Shown here one piece after another: positions 1 to 5,865 of a stretch of DNA of 5,865 nucleotides. This DNA is from Bacteroidota bacterium (GTDB taxonomy: Bacteria; Bacteroidota; Bacteroidia; Bacteroidales; UBA1556): NCBI GenBank assembly GCA_003648395.1, contig QMPB01000327.1:1-5865 (forward strand). The letters are read 5' to 3'. The notes under the pieces were generated by a model. It saw only the letters and a program-made list of their open reading frames with translations, was not told where the DNA came from and ran no database searches. Position 1 is the first letter of the stretch; every line of letters begins with the position of its first letter. Made by a program: the position numbers and the translations under genes.

Positions 1-1127
1 AAATACAATTTGGTGAGATGCTAAATGGTAAAGACGGTGCTCAAGTAAAAATTTACATGGCTAGCCTCCAAAATGTTAGAATTGCAATTTTTAAAGCAGA
101 TGCTTTACGAAGCCTTATTTTTGTTATACTTGGAGCTACACTTATTTATTTATTTTCGATTAGTAAAATAAATAAAGCCTTGCTTATTGGCGGTTTGGGT
201 TTGCTTATCCTTGTTGATATGGTAGGCGTAAATCAAAGGTATTTGAATAATGATAATTTTATAAAAGCCAAACAATTTGATGAGCCATTTAAAGTAAGTA
301 CGGCAAACAAAGCTATCTTTAAAGATAAAGACCCTGATTTTAGAGTACTAGATATTTCCAAGAGTACATTTAATGATGCTAGTTGTTCTTATTTCCATAA
401 GAGTATTGGCGGATACCATGGTGCAAAATTACAGCGCTATCAAGATCTAATTGAAGAATATATTCAACCAGAAATAGGCGCAATAACAGGAGTACTAAGA
501 TCTGGTTTAACACAAGAAAAGCTAGAAAGTACACTTGCTAAGCAACAAGTTCTTAATATGCTTAATATGAAGTATATTATTTATAGTCCTGAGGCTAAAC
601 CTTTAATAAATAACTCAGCATTTGGGAATGTTTGGTTTGCTGATAATATTGTTATGGTAGCTAATGCTGATGAAGAAATTGCTGCACTTGGTAACAATAA
701 TCTGGCTAATTCAGCAATTGTTGATAAACGATTTACCTCTCAACTAGATGGCAAAAGTTTTACCATTAATCCTACTTCAGTAGTTAGCCTTATTTCATAT
801 GCGCCTAATAATCTTGTATATACTTATAGTTCAACTTCCGAACAACTTGTTGTTTTCTCAGAGATATATTATTCCAAAGGCTGGAATGCATATATTGATG
901 GTGAAGAAGTTCCATATTTTAGAACAAATTATGTACTAAGAGCTTTGGTTGTTCCTGCAGGAGAGCATAATATCGAATTCAAATTTGAACCTCGCATCTG
1001 GGTTATTGGTGAGCGTATCTCATTAACAGGTTCGTTAATATTAATATTATTGATATTACTTGGATTAGGATTTGAGATTAAGAAAATGATAAATAAGAAT
1101 ACCGAACCATCTGTAACAGATGCTTAA
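1..1127 (+). CDS. YfhO-family multi-pass membrane protein, C-terminal part (5' end outside window)
   Basis: The reading frame is open to the left edge (in-frame codons from position 3 encode IQFGE before the first ATG at 18), so the ATG at 18 is probably internal and the gene begins upstream. Numbering from that Met, there are two membrane segments at about residues 30-49 and 53-71. A long extracytoplasmic region follows, with KSIGGYHGAKLQRYQDLIE (128-146), LNMLNMKYII (179-188) and FGNVWF (202-207). Next comes a beta-rich end with VVFSEIYYSKGWNAYIDG (278-295) and NYVLRALVVPAGEH (304-317), then a last membrane segment at about 334-352 and a short polar tail. These motifs are typical of the large Bacteroidota YfhO-like proteins, usually about 800 residues, so more than half is missing here. 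In Gram-positives, YfhO is linked to glycosylation of lipoteichoic acid; the role in Bacteroidota is not established, and a lipid-linked sugar transferase role is inference. The glycosyltransferase 18 bases downstream is probably in the same operon. Confidence 0.9.
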   Translation, partial: IQFGEMLNGKDGAQVKIYMASLQNVRIAIFKADALRSLIFVILGATLIYLFSISKINKALLIGGLGLLILVDMVGVNQRYLNNDNFIKAKQFDEPFKVSTANKAIFKDKDPDFRVLDISKSTFNDASCSYFHKSIGGYHGAKLQRYQDLIEEYIQPEIGAITGVLRSGLTQEKLESTLAKQQVLNMLNMKYIIYSPEAKPLINNSAFGNVWFADNIVMVANADEEIAALGNNNLANSAIVDKRFTSQLDGKSFTINPTSVVSLISYAPNNLVYTYSSTSEQLVVFSEIYYSKGWNAYIDGEEVPYFRTNYVLRALVVPAGEHNIEFKFEPRIWVIGERISLTGSLILILLILLGLGFEIKKMINKNTEPSVTDA

Positions 1128-1145
1128 CTTTTAACAAAAAACATC

Positions 1146-2438
1146 TTGAAAAAGGTACTCATCATAACCTATTACTGGCCCCCGAGTGGTGGTGGTGGAG
1201 TACAACGTTGGGTTAAATTCGCAAAGTATCTACGAAAGTTTAATATTGAGCCTATAGTGCTAACGGTAGATCCTAATTATGCATCATATGCCATTATTGA
1301 CGAGAGTCTTAAAAAGGAATTGCCAACTAATTTAAATGTCTTTACCACCAAATCAATAGAACCATTTAATATTTATAAAAAGTTTACATCAAAAAAGGAA
1401 ATCCCTTTTGGTGGATTTGCAAATGAGGAAAATCCAGGTATTACTCAAAAAATATCTCGATTCATTAGAGGTAACTTTTTTATTCCAGATGCACGAATAG
1501 GATGGAACTCGTATGCTTATAAACAGGCAGTTAGTTTAATCAATACGTTTAATATCAAAACTGTAATTACAAGTAGCCCCCCCCACTCCACTCAATTAAT
1601 AGGTTTAAAACTCAAGAAAAACTTTAATATACATTGGATTGCTGATTTAAGAGATCCTTGGACTGATATTTATTACTACAATCAGATGTATCATAGTACA
1701 CTTGCTAAAAAGCTAGATAAGAAGAAGGAATTTGATGTATTAGATAATGCCGACAATGTGATTGTAGTTAGTAGAGCGATTAAGAAATTATTTGCATCGA
1801 AGATTACTTCATCACAAACTGAGAAAATTGTTGTAATTTCCAATGGCTATGATTCTGATGATTTTAAATCGGACAGTAAAACTGATAATAATCTGTTTAC
1901 AATAACATACACAGGAACTTTAGCCGATAATTATAATATAGACGGTTTCCTTAAAGCACTTATTTCAGTTATAAATGAGGTTGGTAAATCTAAAATAAAA
2001 CTTCAGTTCGTTGGGCGTGTGTCCAAAAAATATCGAGACATTATTGAGAATTCTATTTTACAGCCCATTTGCAACTTTGAAGGACATGTTGCTCATAAAG
2101 AGTCGATATCATTTTTAGTTAGTGCAAATGCTCTTTTCTTAGCAATTCCTGACGAGCCAAATAATGAAGGAATATTAACAGGTAAACTATTTGAGTATTT
2201 AGCTTCTCGCAAACCAATTATTGGGGTTGGTCCGGCTGAAGGTGATGCAGCAGCAATTATAAAAGAGTGTAATGCTGGTAGTATGTTTGAATATTCTGAG
2301 GAAACTAGTATCGCAAATTATATTACTGAATTATATAAAAAGTGGATTGCATCACCCAATAATATTATTGATGGTGAGGCATATAAAAACTATTCCCGCG
2401 AGAACCTTACTAAGAAATTGGTTAAATTAATCCCATAG
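1146..2438 (+). CDS. GT4-type glycosyltransferase (GT-B fold)
   Basis: A 430-residue cytoplasmic enzyme expected to transfer a sugar from a nucleotide-sugar donor to a growing lipid-linked glycan; donor and acceptor cannot be read from sequence. The N-terminal Rossmann domain starts MKKVLIITYYWPPSGGGGVQR, with the glycine-rich loop at residues 14-18. SSPPHS lies at 143-148 and DLRDPW at 167-172. The C-terminal domain has VVSRAIKKLF (207-216), SNGYD (232-236), YTGTL (255-259), FVGR (288-291) and GILTGKLFEYLASRKP (342-357). Glu350 in the last motif matches the donor-binding glutamate of the family. Length is normal and both domains are complete. The start is TTG at 1146: the in-frame stop of the preceding gene is at 1125-1127, no ATG lies between, and the protein begins exactly where homologues do. 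No Shine-Dalgarno sequence is visible, as is usual in Bacteroidota. The 18-base gap suggests co-transcription with the YfhO gene. A run of eight C lies in the coding sequence at 1577-1584. Confidence 0.93.
   Translation: MKKVLIITYYWPPSGGGGVQRWVKFAKYLRKFNIEPIVLTVDPNYASYAIIDESLKKELPTNLNVFTTKSIEPFNIYKKFTSKKEIPFGGFANEENPGITQKISRFIRGNFFIPDARIGWNSYAYKQAVSLINTFNIKTVITSSPPHSTQLIGLKLKKNFNIHWIADLRDPWTDIYYYNQMYHSTLAKKLDKKKEFDVLDNADNVIVVSRAIKKLFASKITSSQTEKIVVISNGYDSDDFKSDSKTDNNLFTITYTGTLADNYNIDGFLKALISVINEVGKSKIKLQFVGRVSKKYRDIIENSILQPICNFEGHVAHKESISFLVSANALFLAIPDEPNNEGILTGKLFEYLASRKPIIGVGPAEGDAAAIIKECNAGSMFEYSEETSIANYITELYKKWIASPNNIIDGEAYKNYSRENLTKKLVKLIP
1577..1584 (+). repeat. C8 homopolymer inside the glycosyltransferase gene
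   Basis: Eight consecutive C bases span the codons for Ser144, Pro145, Pro146 and His147 (AGC CCC CCC CAC). The run stands out in this AT-rich sequence. Loss of one C would bring an in-frame TAA after four more codons (ACT CCA CTC AAT TAA). Gain of one C would reach a TAA about 14 codons on. Either change would remove the whole donor-binding domain. Whether the run varies in nature is unknown. Confidence 0.6.
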
Positions 2439-2439
2439 T

Positions 2440-2922
2440 ATCTATAGTTTTTCAAATGGTGATTCTGAAAGGTTGGTTGCTGCCGTATGGACTTATTACG
2501 GTGAATATGGAATGGGTAGAAGCTTAATTGGTTTCGTTTTCTCAGATCTTAGAGAAGATATGGTAGTTATTGATGCCAGAGTAAACCTATATCATAATCC
2601 AACATCTAATCATATTGGACATTCCACAATTGGTGGCGAAAATTCAGGAATGATTTTTAGGATTACAAGACCGTGGGATGAGCATCTGGTTAACTGGGTT
2701 AATCAACCGCCTACAACAAATACAAACGCAATATCTATTCCAGCTCCAGAAAATGACACTGCCTATTTTTTGAATGTAGATATCACCCCAATTATCAAGG
2801 ATACGATTCGTCATCCCTTAACCAGTGATGGATTTATGATTAAATTATTTAACGAGCATCCACTTTGCCGAAGCTTGACATTTGCGTCATCGAATCATCC
2901 AGATGGGAGTTTACAGCCATAA
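2440..2922 (+). pseudogene. Truncated DNRLRE-domain protein remnant
   Basis: The frame is open from just after an in-frame TAA at 2428-2430, inside the end of the glycosyltransferase gene, to TAA at 2920-2922. Its translation resembles the DNRLRE domain, a beta-sandwich module of secreted Bacteroidota proteins. ERLVAAVWTYYGEYGMGRSL (2467-2526) is followed by VNLYHNPTSNHIGHS, RPWDEHLVNWVNQPPT, DITPIIKD, TSDGFMIKL and RSLTFASSNHPDGSLQP. The domain looks nearly complete, but there is no signal peptide, no plausible ATG in the right place and no partner domain. The only candidate start is a TTG at 2473, which falls inside the domain; similarity seems to extend upstream of it to around 2443. The 3' end also looks cut: two tandem stops (TAA TGA) are followed in frame by Val-Tyr-Phe, which resembles the family's closing strand. 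I read it as a remnant of a secreted-protein gene. A short intact cytoplasmic protein starting at TTG 2473 (149 residues) is possible but less likely. Confidence 0.68.
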
Positions 2923-2990
2923 TGAGTGTATTTTTTAACACTAATTGTAAACAACCAAGTAATTGCTAAGAAACTTTTGAAACTGTAGTT

Positions 2991-3974
2991 TTACATTACA
3001 GTAATATTTGATACAAAGTTATTGATATCATATTTCTCATCATTAAAAACTTTGTATAACTCTTTAAGCATAAGATTTTTAGTCTTTATCCCACGCTTTT
3101 TAGCAATCTCTTCAACAAAAATATTTACAGCTACTTTTCCTTCAAGTACAACTTTTTCAGATATGTAATCTGTAAAAAATCCTTTACCAATAAGTAACCC
3201 GAGTGTACGGTTACGGCTAAGATCGTTAAGAGCAGTTAGAGTGAAATCACCAAATCCACAATAATTAAACATAGTTTTTTCCTCACCACCAAACTTTGAG
3301 ATGATATATCTCATTTCGTTAATGGCCTTGGTTAGTATCAACGATCTTAAATTAGGTGAATCGAAATGGGCATCAACAATACCTACAATTATTGCATAAA
3401 TATTTTTAAGGATACTAGCTAATTCAACCCCATTTACATCAATTGTATAATCAAGTTGTATGGTTGTACCTTTAAATATATTTTCAAATAATTTAAAGTG
3501 CTTATCCCTTTTGCTTGCAAGTGTAAAGGCAGTTGGCATATTACTTATAATTTCCCTTGCAAATGATGGACCTTTCATGCTGAAAATTTGGTTGGGGATA
3601 AGTTTTGATAACGACTGAGGAATAGTTTTCTGACCTTCACCAAACCCTTTTGCAAGATTAACAATTAGTGCTTCTTCGCCAAAAAATTCTTTATTTTCTT
3701 TTACATAAGGAATAATCACACTTGATGGAATTCCAAGGAAAATAATATCAGATTCTTTCAGAATATTCTTATCAAATGTAGCTTTTAATGATGGTTCAAG
3801 CTCAATATTTGGGAAATATTTACGATTAATATGCTCGTTACTTATGGAGTCAACAACCTCTTGTTCAACTGATAATAAAAAAACTTCGTAATTATCTTTC
3901 TGAGCAATCACATTTCCCATTGCGGTTGAAATTGTGCCGCTTCCTATAAAGCATATTCTTAAGTTATTATCCAT
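2991..3974 (-). CDS. gpsA: NAD(P)H-dependent glycerol-3-phosphate dehydrogenase, divergent GpsA
   Basis: A 327-residue cytosolic oxidoreductase, close to the usual 330-340, that interconverts dihydroxyacetone phosphate and sn-glycerol-3-phosphate with NAD(P)H. Family landmarks appear in order: the nucleotide-binding loop GSGTISTAMG (11-20), HINRKYFPNIEL (48-59), VNLAKG with Lys109, KGPSFAREI (134-142), GVELASILKN with the second catalytic Lys190, NYCGFGDFTLT (237-247), DLSRNRTLG (251-259) and VVLEGKVAV (275-283). It departs from typical GpsA: the third glycine of the G-x-G-x-x-G loop is Ser16, and the usual GSWGTA pattern is lost. The start is ATG at 3972-3974, about 35 bases downstream of the start site predicted from the promoter at 4016-4047. 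It is the last leftward gene and converges on the DNRLRE remnant. Its place behind a flippase allows a role in a glycerol-phosphate-decorated glycan as well as phospholipid synthesis; that is inference. A related 2-hydroxyacid or ketopantoate-type reductase is much less likely given the GFGD and SRN motifs. Confidence 0.88.
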   Translation of the reverse strand: MDNNLRICFIGSGTISTAMGNVIAQKDNYEVFLLSVEQEVVDSISNEHINRKYFPNIELEPSLKATFDKNILKESDIIFLGIPSSVIIPYVKENKEFFGEEALIVNLAKGFGEGQKTIPQSLSKLIPNQIFSMKGPSFAREIISNMPTAFTLASKRDKHFKLFENIFKGTTIQLDYTIDVNGVELASILKNIYAIIVGIVDAHFDSPNLRSLILTKAINEMRYIISKFGGEEKTMFNYCGFGDFTLTALNDLSRNRTLGLLIGKGFFTDYISEKVVLEGKVAVNIFVEEIAKKRGIKTKNLMLKELYKVFNDEKYDINNFVSNITVM

Positions 3975-4011
3975 TTTATAGTTTTGGTGGTAATCTAAGT
4001 GAAAATTTTAA

Positions 4012-4029
4012 AGTGCAAAAATAGTGCAA
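4012..4029. repeat. Direct repeat AGTGCAA, 11-bp period, across the gpsA -7 box
   Basis: AGTGCAA occurs at 4012-4018 and again at 4023-4029. The starts are 11 bases apart, about one helical turn, so both copies face the same side of the DNA. The pair brackets the TATTTTTG element of the gpsA promoter, and its TGCAA part resembles the TGCGCAA inside the nearby palindrome. It may be a protein-binding site; this is inference from position alone. Confidence 0.3.
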
Positions 4030-4047
4030 TACCAACAATATATCAAA
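4016..4047 (-). promoter_or_regulatory. Bacteroidota-type promoter for gpsA
   Basis: On the minus strand, TTTG (4047-4044) is followed by 20 bases and then TATTTTTG (4023-4016). This matches the Bacteroidota primary-sigma consensus TTTG, 19-20 bases, TAnnTTTG, at every defined position. Transcription would start near 4008-4010, giving a leader of roughly 35 bases before the gpsA ATG at 3974. The gap to the flippase gene is 133 bases, which also favours a separate promoter. Confidence 0.7.
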
Positions 4048-4057
4048 TTGCGCAATT
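4046..4057. promoter_or_regulatory. 12-bp perfect palindrome at the gpsA -33 box (possible operator)
   Basis: AATTGCGCAATT reads identically on both strands and overlaps the TTTG -33 element of the gpsA promoter by two bases, on its upstream side. A perfect palindrome in this position suits a dimeric regulator, as repressor or activator. No regulator gene is present in the window, and AT-rich DNA gives some palindromes by chance. Confidence 0.35.
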
Positions 4058-4107
4058 AATACAGCTTATACGTTGCATATGGAAATATGTTTCGTGATGG
4101 TCGAATA

Positions 4108-5592
4108 TTAGCTTCTGGTAGTTATATTTCTCACAATATTATCAACCTTATCATTAATATCTTCCGAAATTTTAAACCAATAAACAGGCACTGCAAAGGC
4201 GATAGTAATAATTATGCTTCGTACAATTATGTCAATAATATAATTCTCAAGCTGTGGTAATAGTAATGATATCACATAAGCAAAAATTCCAATGGCGTAT
4301 AGTATTAGTATTTTGTAGGTAAATGGCTGCAGTTTATATGTACGATATAAAAATAGGAATTTAATCAGATTATAGATAAATTTTGAAACTAAGGTAGCCA
4401 AAGCCGCACCAACAATACCGTATATTGGTATTAGTAGCATATTTGAAATAACGAGTAGTATTGCAAAAGTTATTAAAAAATATGATAGATATCTGTAGTG
4501 ATTTGAATTAACAATTATGTGAGGACTAATACCAAGTGCAATATCAAATAAGCTTGCTATTCCGATAAATAGAATAACATATTTACCAGCAATATATTTA
4601 ACTGGAATTATTTGAAATACGTTATCAATATTGCCCCATATGCCAATTAGTAATAGCAACCCAATTACTGTTAAACTAATACTACTTTTTTTATAGATAC
4701 TGTCGATAATTTTAAGATCATTTACTCTCCATGCATCAGCAATAATTACCGAACTAATTTTACCCATAGTACGCAATGGTACAAGTATTAATGTTCCAAA
4801 GAAGAAAGTAACTGTATAAATACCCAAAGCACTCAAGTCAATCATTCGCTCAACCATTATCGAATCGATAGTCATAGAAAGTACGCCAGAAAAACTAGCT
4901 AGTATTCCGAAAGCTCCAATATTAATCATCTCATGCGACAGCTTCTTATCAACAAAACCCAAATCAATTTTCAAAAACAATTGCTTGTTATAAATCAACG
5001 AAAAGAAAAGAAGTATAGTCGGTGTAATAAGTGCAATTGTGTATAGTATAACTGCCTCATGAAAATCAATTTCATTTATAAAAAACAGAATAATTACCAC
5101 TAGTATTAATACTCTTTGAATTACTTCTTTGTAAATAATACCTTTAACGGCATTGTAGAGTACCCTGTAATAAGTATCAAAAACATTAAAAAGAAGTGTG
5201 GAAATTATTAGTGGTACGATGTAGTAAAAGTACTGCGAAAACAAGTCTGCCCCTGCTTTACCATTAGCAAGTATTACATCTTTAAATGCAATAAAAGTTA
5301 AAATAGCAATTATTAAACCAACTGTTGAAACCAACAAAGCCAACCCTAAAAAACCATGATGCTTGCGCTCGTAATCTCTAAAGTATGGAAAAAGCTTTAC
5401 GGTAACTGTGTTGATACCTAGAGCAGCGAAATTAGAAAATAGTAAAGAATATGAAACTAAAATTCTTAATAGTCCAACTTCTTCAGTTGAGAATATTCTT
5501 GGATATAAAAGACCAGTAGTAACAAAACCAAGGATTACTCCAATGTAAGAATATATTGTACCAGATATTGATTGTTTTTTTATTATGCCCAA
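4108..5592 (-). CDS. Wzx-like oligosaccharide flippase
   Basis: A 494-residue integral membrane protein of the MATE/MVF-like polysaccharide biosynthesis family, expected to flip undecaprenyl-diphosphate-linked glycan units across the inner membrane. About 14 hydrophobic segments can be seen, at roughly 12-32, 40-62, 80-103, 118-138, 158-173, 178-200, 222-245, 255-275, 302-320, 336-356, 366-390, 392-413, 425-446 and 452-473. The N-terminus MGIIKKQSISGTIYSYIGVI is the usual opening of Bacteroidota flippases, and STEEVGLLRIL (35-45), LGIYT (256-260) and YGIVGAALATLVS (391-403) are also typical. The start is TTG at 5592-5590. The in-frame stop lies at 5610-5608, no in-frame ATG is near, and the next in-frame Met is at residue 222. 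An out-of-frame ATG at 5606 opens a seven-codon frame that ends at 5583, overlapping the TTG. It follows the SGNH hydrolase gene by 56 bases and is probably co-transcribed with it; I see no good promoter in the gap. Substrate is unknown. Confidence 0.92.
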   Translation of the reverse strand: MGIIKKQSISGTIYSYIGVILGFVTTGLLYPRIFSTEEVGLLRILVSYSLLFSNFAALGINTVTVKLFPYFRDYERKHHGFLGLALLVSTVGLIIAILTFIAFKDVILANGKAGADLFSQYFYYIVPLIISTLLFNVFDTYYRVLYNAVKGIIYKEVIQRVLILVVIILFFINEIDFHEAVILYTIALITPTILLFFSLIYNKQLFLKIDLGFVDKKLSHEMINIGAFGILASFSGVLSMTIDSIMVERMIDLSALGIYTVTFFFGTLILVPLRTMGKISSVIIADAWRVNDLKIIDSIYKKSSISLTVIGLLLLIGIWGNIDNVFQIIPVKYIAGKYVILFIGIASLFDIALGISPHIIVNSNHYRYLSYFLITFAILLVISNMLLIPIYGIVGAALATLVSKFIYNLIKFLFLYRTYKLQPFTYKILILYAIGIFAYVISLLLPQLENYIIDIIVRSIIITIAFAVPVYWFKISEDINDKVDNIVRNITTRS

Positions 5593-5642
5593 AATGATGA
5601 AGTCATTTTAACTAAATATTAGCAATTGCAAATATGATGAAA

Positions 5643-5658
5643 AAAACATCAATGTTTT
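5643..5658 (-). terminator. Weak AT-rich hairpin at the end of the SGNH hydrolase gene
   Basis: AAAACAT and ATGTTTT form an inverted repeat separated by two bases, and the stop codon of the hydrolase (5651-5649) lies in it. On the minus strand the right arm runs into six T bases in total. The stem is almost all A-T and would be weak, so it may only attenuate transcription into the flippase gene, or do nothing. Confidence 0.2.
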
Positions 5659-5865
5659 GCTATATCCCAAAGTATTATTTCTTTAAGCTTGGAGGCTATC
5701 AATTTATGCCCATTTAATGAGTAATGTACTCCATCTGGATATTCCTTTTCACTAGTGAAAGAAGACGTATTAACAAATATTTGATCAAATTTTTCAGTTA
5801 TTTCCTTTATATGGTCATTATACCTTAAGTGTTTTAAGTGGCTACCTGGTAGTTGTTCTTCAACT
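5649..5865 (-). CDS. SGNH/GDSL-family hydrolase, C-terminal fragment (5' end outside window)
   Basis: The minus-strand frame is open from the right edge to TGA at 5651-5649, leaving 71 C-terminal residues. They include YPDGVHYSLNGHKLIASKL (visible residues 42-60). Asp44 and His47 form the D-x-x-H signature (block V) that supplies the catalytic acid and base in SGNH/GDSL hydrolases, followed by the usual C-terminal helix. Blocks I-III, with the nucleophilic serine, lie outside the window. Such enzymes remove or transfer acyl groups on lipids, carbohydrates or peptidoglycan. Next to a flippase, an O-acetyl esterase or acyl-transfer role on the glycan is plausible, but that is inference. The gene stops 56 bases before the flippase start and has the same direction, so one operon is likely. 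Confidence 0.82.
   Translation of the reverse strand, partial: VEEQLPGSHLKHLRYNDHIKEITEKFDQIFVNTSSFTSEKEYPDGVHYSLNGHKLIASKLKEIILWDIAKH

Noticed and set aside
2431..2922. Fusion of the glycosyltransferase with the DNRLRE domain by stop read-through
   Set aside because: The two are in different reading frames, and the glycosyltransferase already ends at the usual family length.
2923..2990. Possible bidirectional terminator between the converging genes (AGTGT...ACACT with T6 in the loop, and AAACT-GT-AGTTT)
   Set aside because: The stems are only 5 bp, AT-rich or with the T run inside the loop, and neither is followed by a proper T tract on the correct strand.
4076..4089. CATAT-GGAA-ATATG hairpin downstream of the flippase stop as a terminator
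   Set aside because: A 5-bp stem of mostly A-T pairs with no T tract after it on the minus strand.
5622..5629. GCAATTGC palindrome between the SGNH and flippase genes
   Set aside because: Eight bases of AT-rich palindrome is common by chance and it is not associated with promoter boxes.
5593..5648. A separate promoter for the flippase (CATATTTG on the minus strand)
   Set aside because: It lacks the TAnnTTTG spacing and no TTTG lies 19-21 bases upstream, so read-through from the SGNH gene is more likely.
1..5865. Mobile element, CRISPR array, tRNA or phage-defence genes
   Set aside because: No transposase-like protein, terminal inverted repeats, spaced repeats or RNA gene patterns were seen; the coding sequence is accounted for by glycan and metabolic genes.

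Overview
The window is AT-rich (roughly one third G+C by eye) and reads as part of a cell-surface glycan locus from a member of the Bacteroidota. Four things point to that phylum: a YfhO-family membrane protein of the Bacteroidota type, a remnant of a secreted DNRLRE domain, a promoter that fits the Bacteroidota consensus (TTTG, about 20 bases, TAnnTTTG), and genes without recognisable Shine-Dalgarno sequences. I cannot name a genus.

The left part is transcribed rightward. It holds the 3' part of a YfhO-family multi-pass membrane protein (1-1127), then after an 18-base gap a complete family-4-type glycosyltransferase with a TTG start (1146-2438). Directly behind it is an orphan, apparently truncated DNRLRE-domain reading frame (about 2440-2922) that looks like the decayed remnant of a secreted-protein gene. 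The right part is transcribed leftward and converges on the left part in a short gap (2923-2990). In order of transcription it holds the 3' end of an SGNH/GDSL hydrolase (5649-5865), a Wzx-like polysaccharide flippase with a TTG start (4108-5592), and a divergent GpsA-type glycerol-3-phosphate dehydrogenase (2991-3974). The last of these has its own well-formed promoter in the 133-base gap in front of it.

The likely joint role (inference) is building and exporting a surface polysaccharide. The glycosyltransferase adds a sugar, the flippase moves lipid-linked repeat units across the inner membrane, the YfhO-like protein may take part in glycosylating envelope polymers, and the SGNH hydrolase may trim or add acyl groups. 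The GpsA homologue could supply glycerol-3-phosphate for phospholipid synthesis or for a glycerol-phosphate decoration; the sequence does not decide which.

I see no mobile element, tRNA, rRNA or CRISPR array, and no clear new multi-gene system. The points that deserve a second look are the orphan DNRLRE remnant, a C8 run inside the glycosyltransferase, the palindrome and direct repeat that overlap the gpsA promoter, the altered dinucleotide-binding motif of GpsA, and the TTG start of the flippase with an overlapping out-of-frame ATG.
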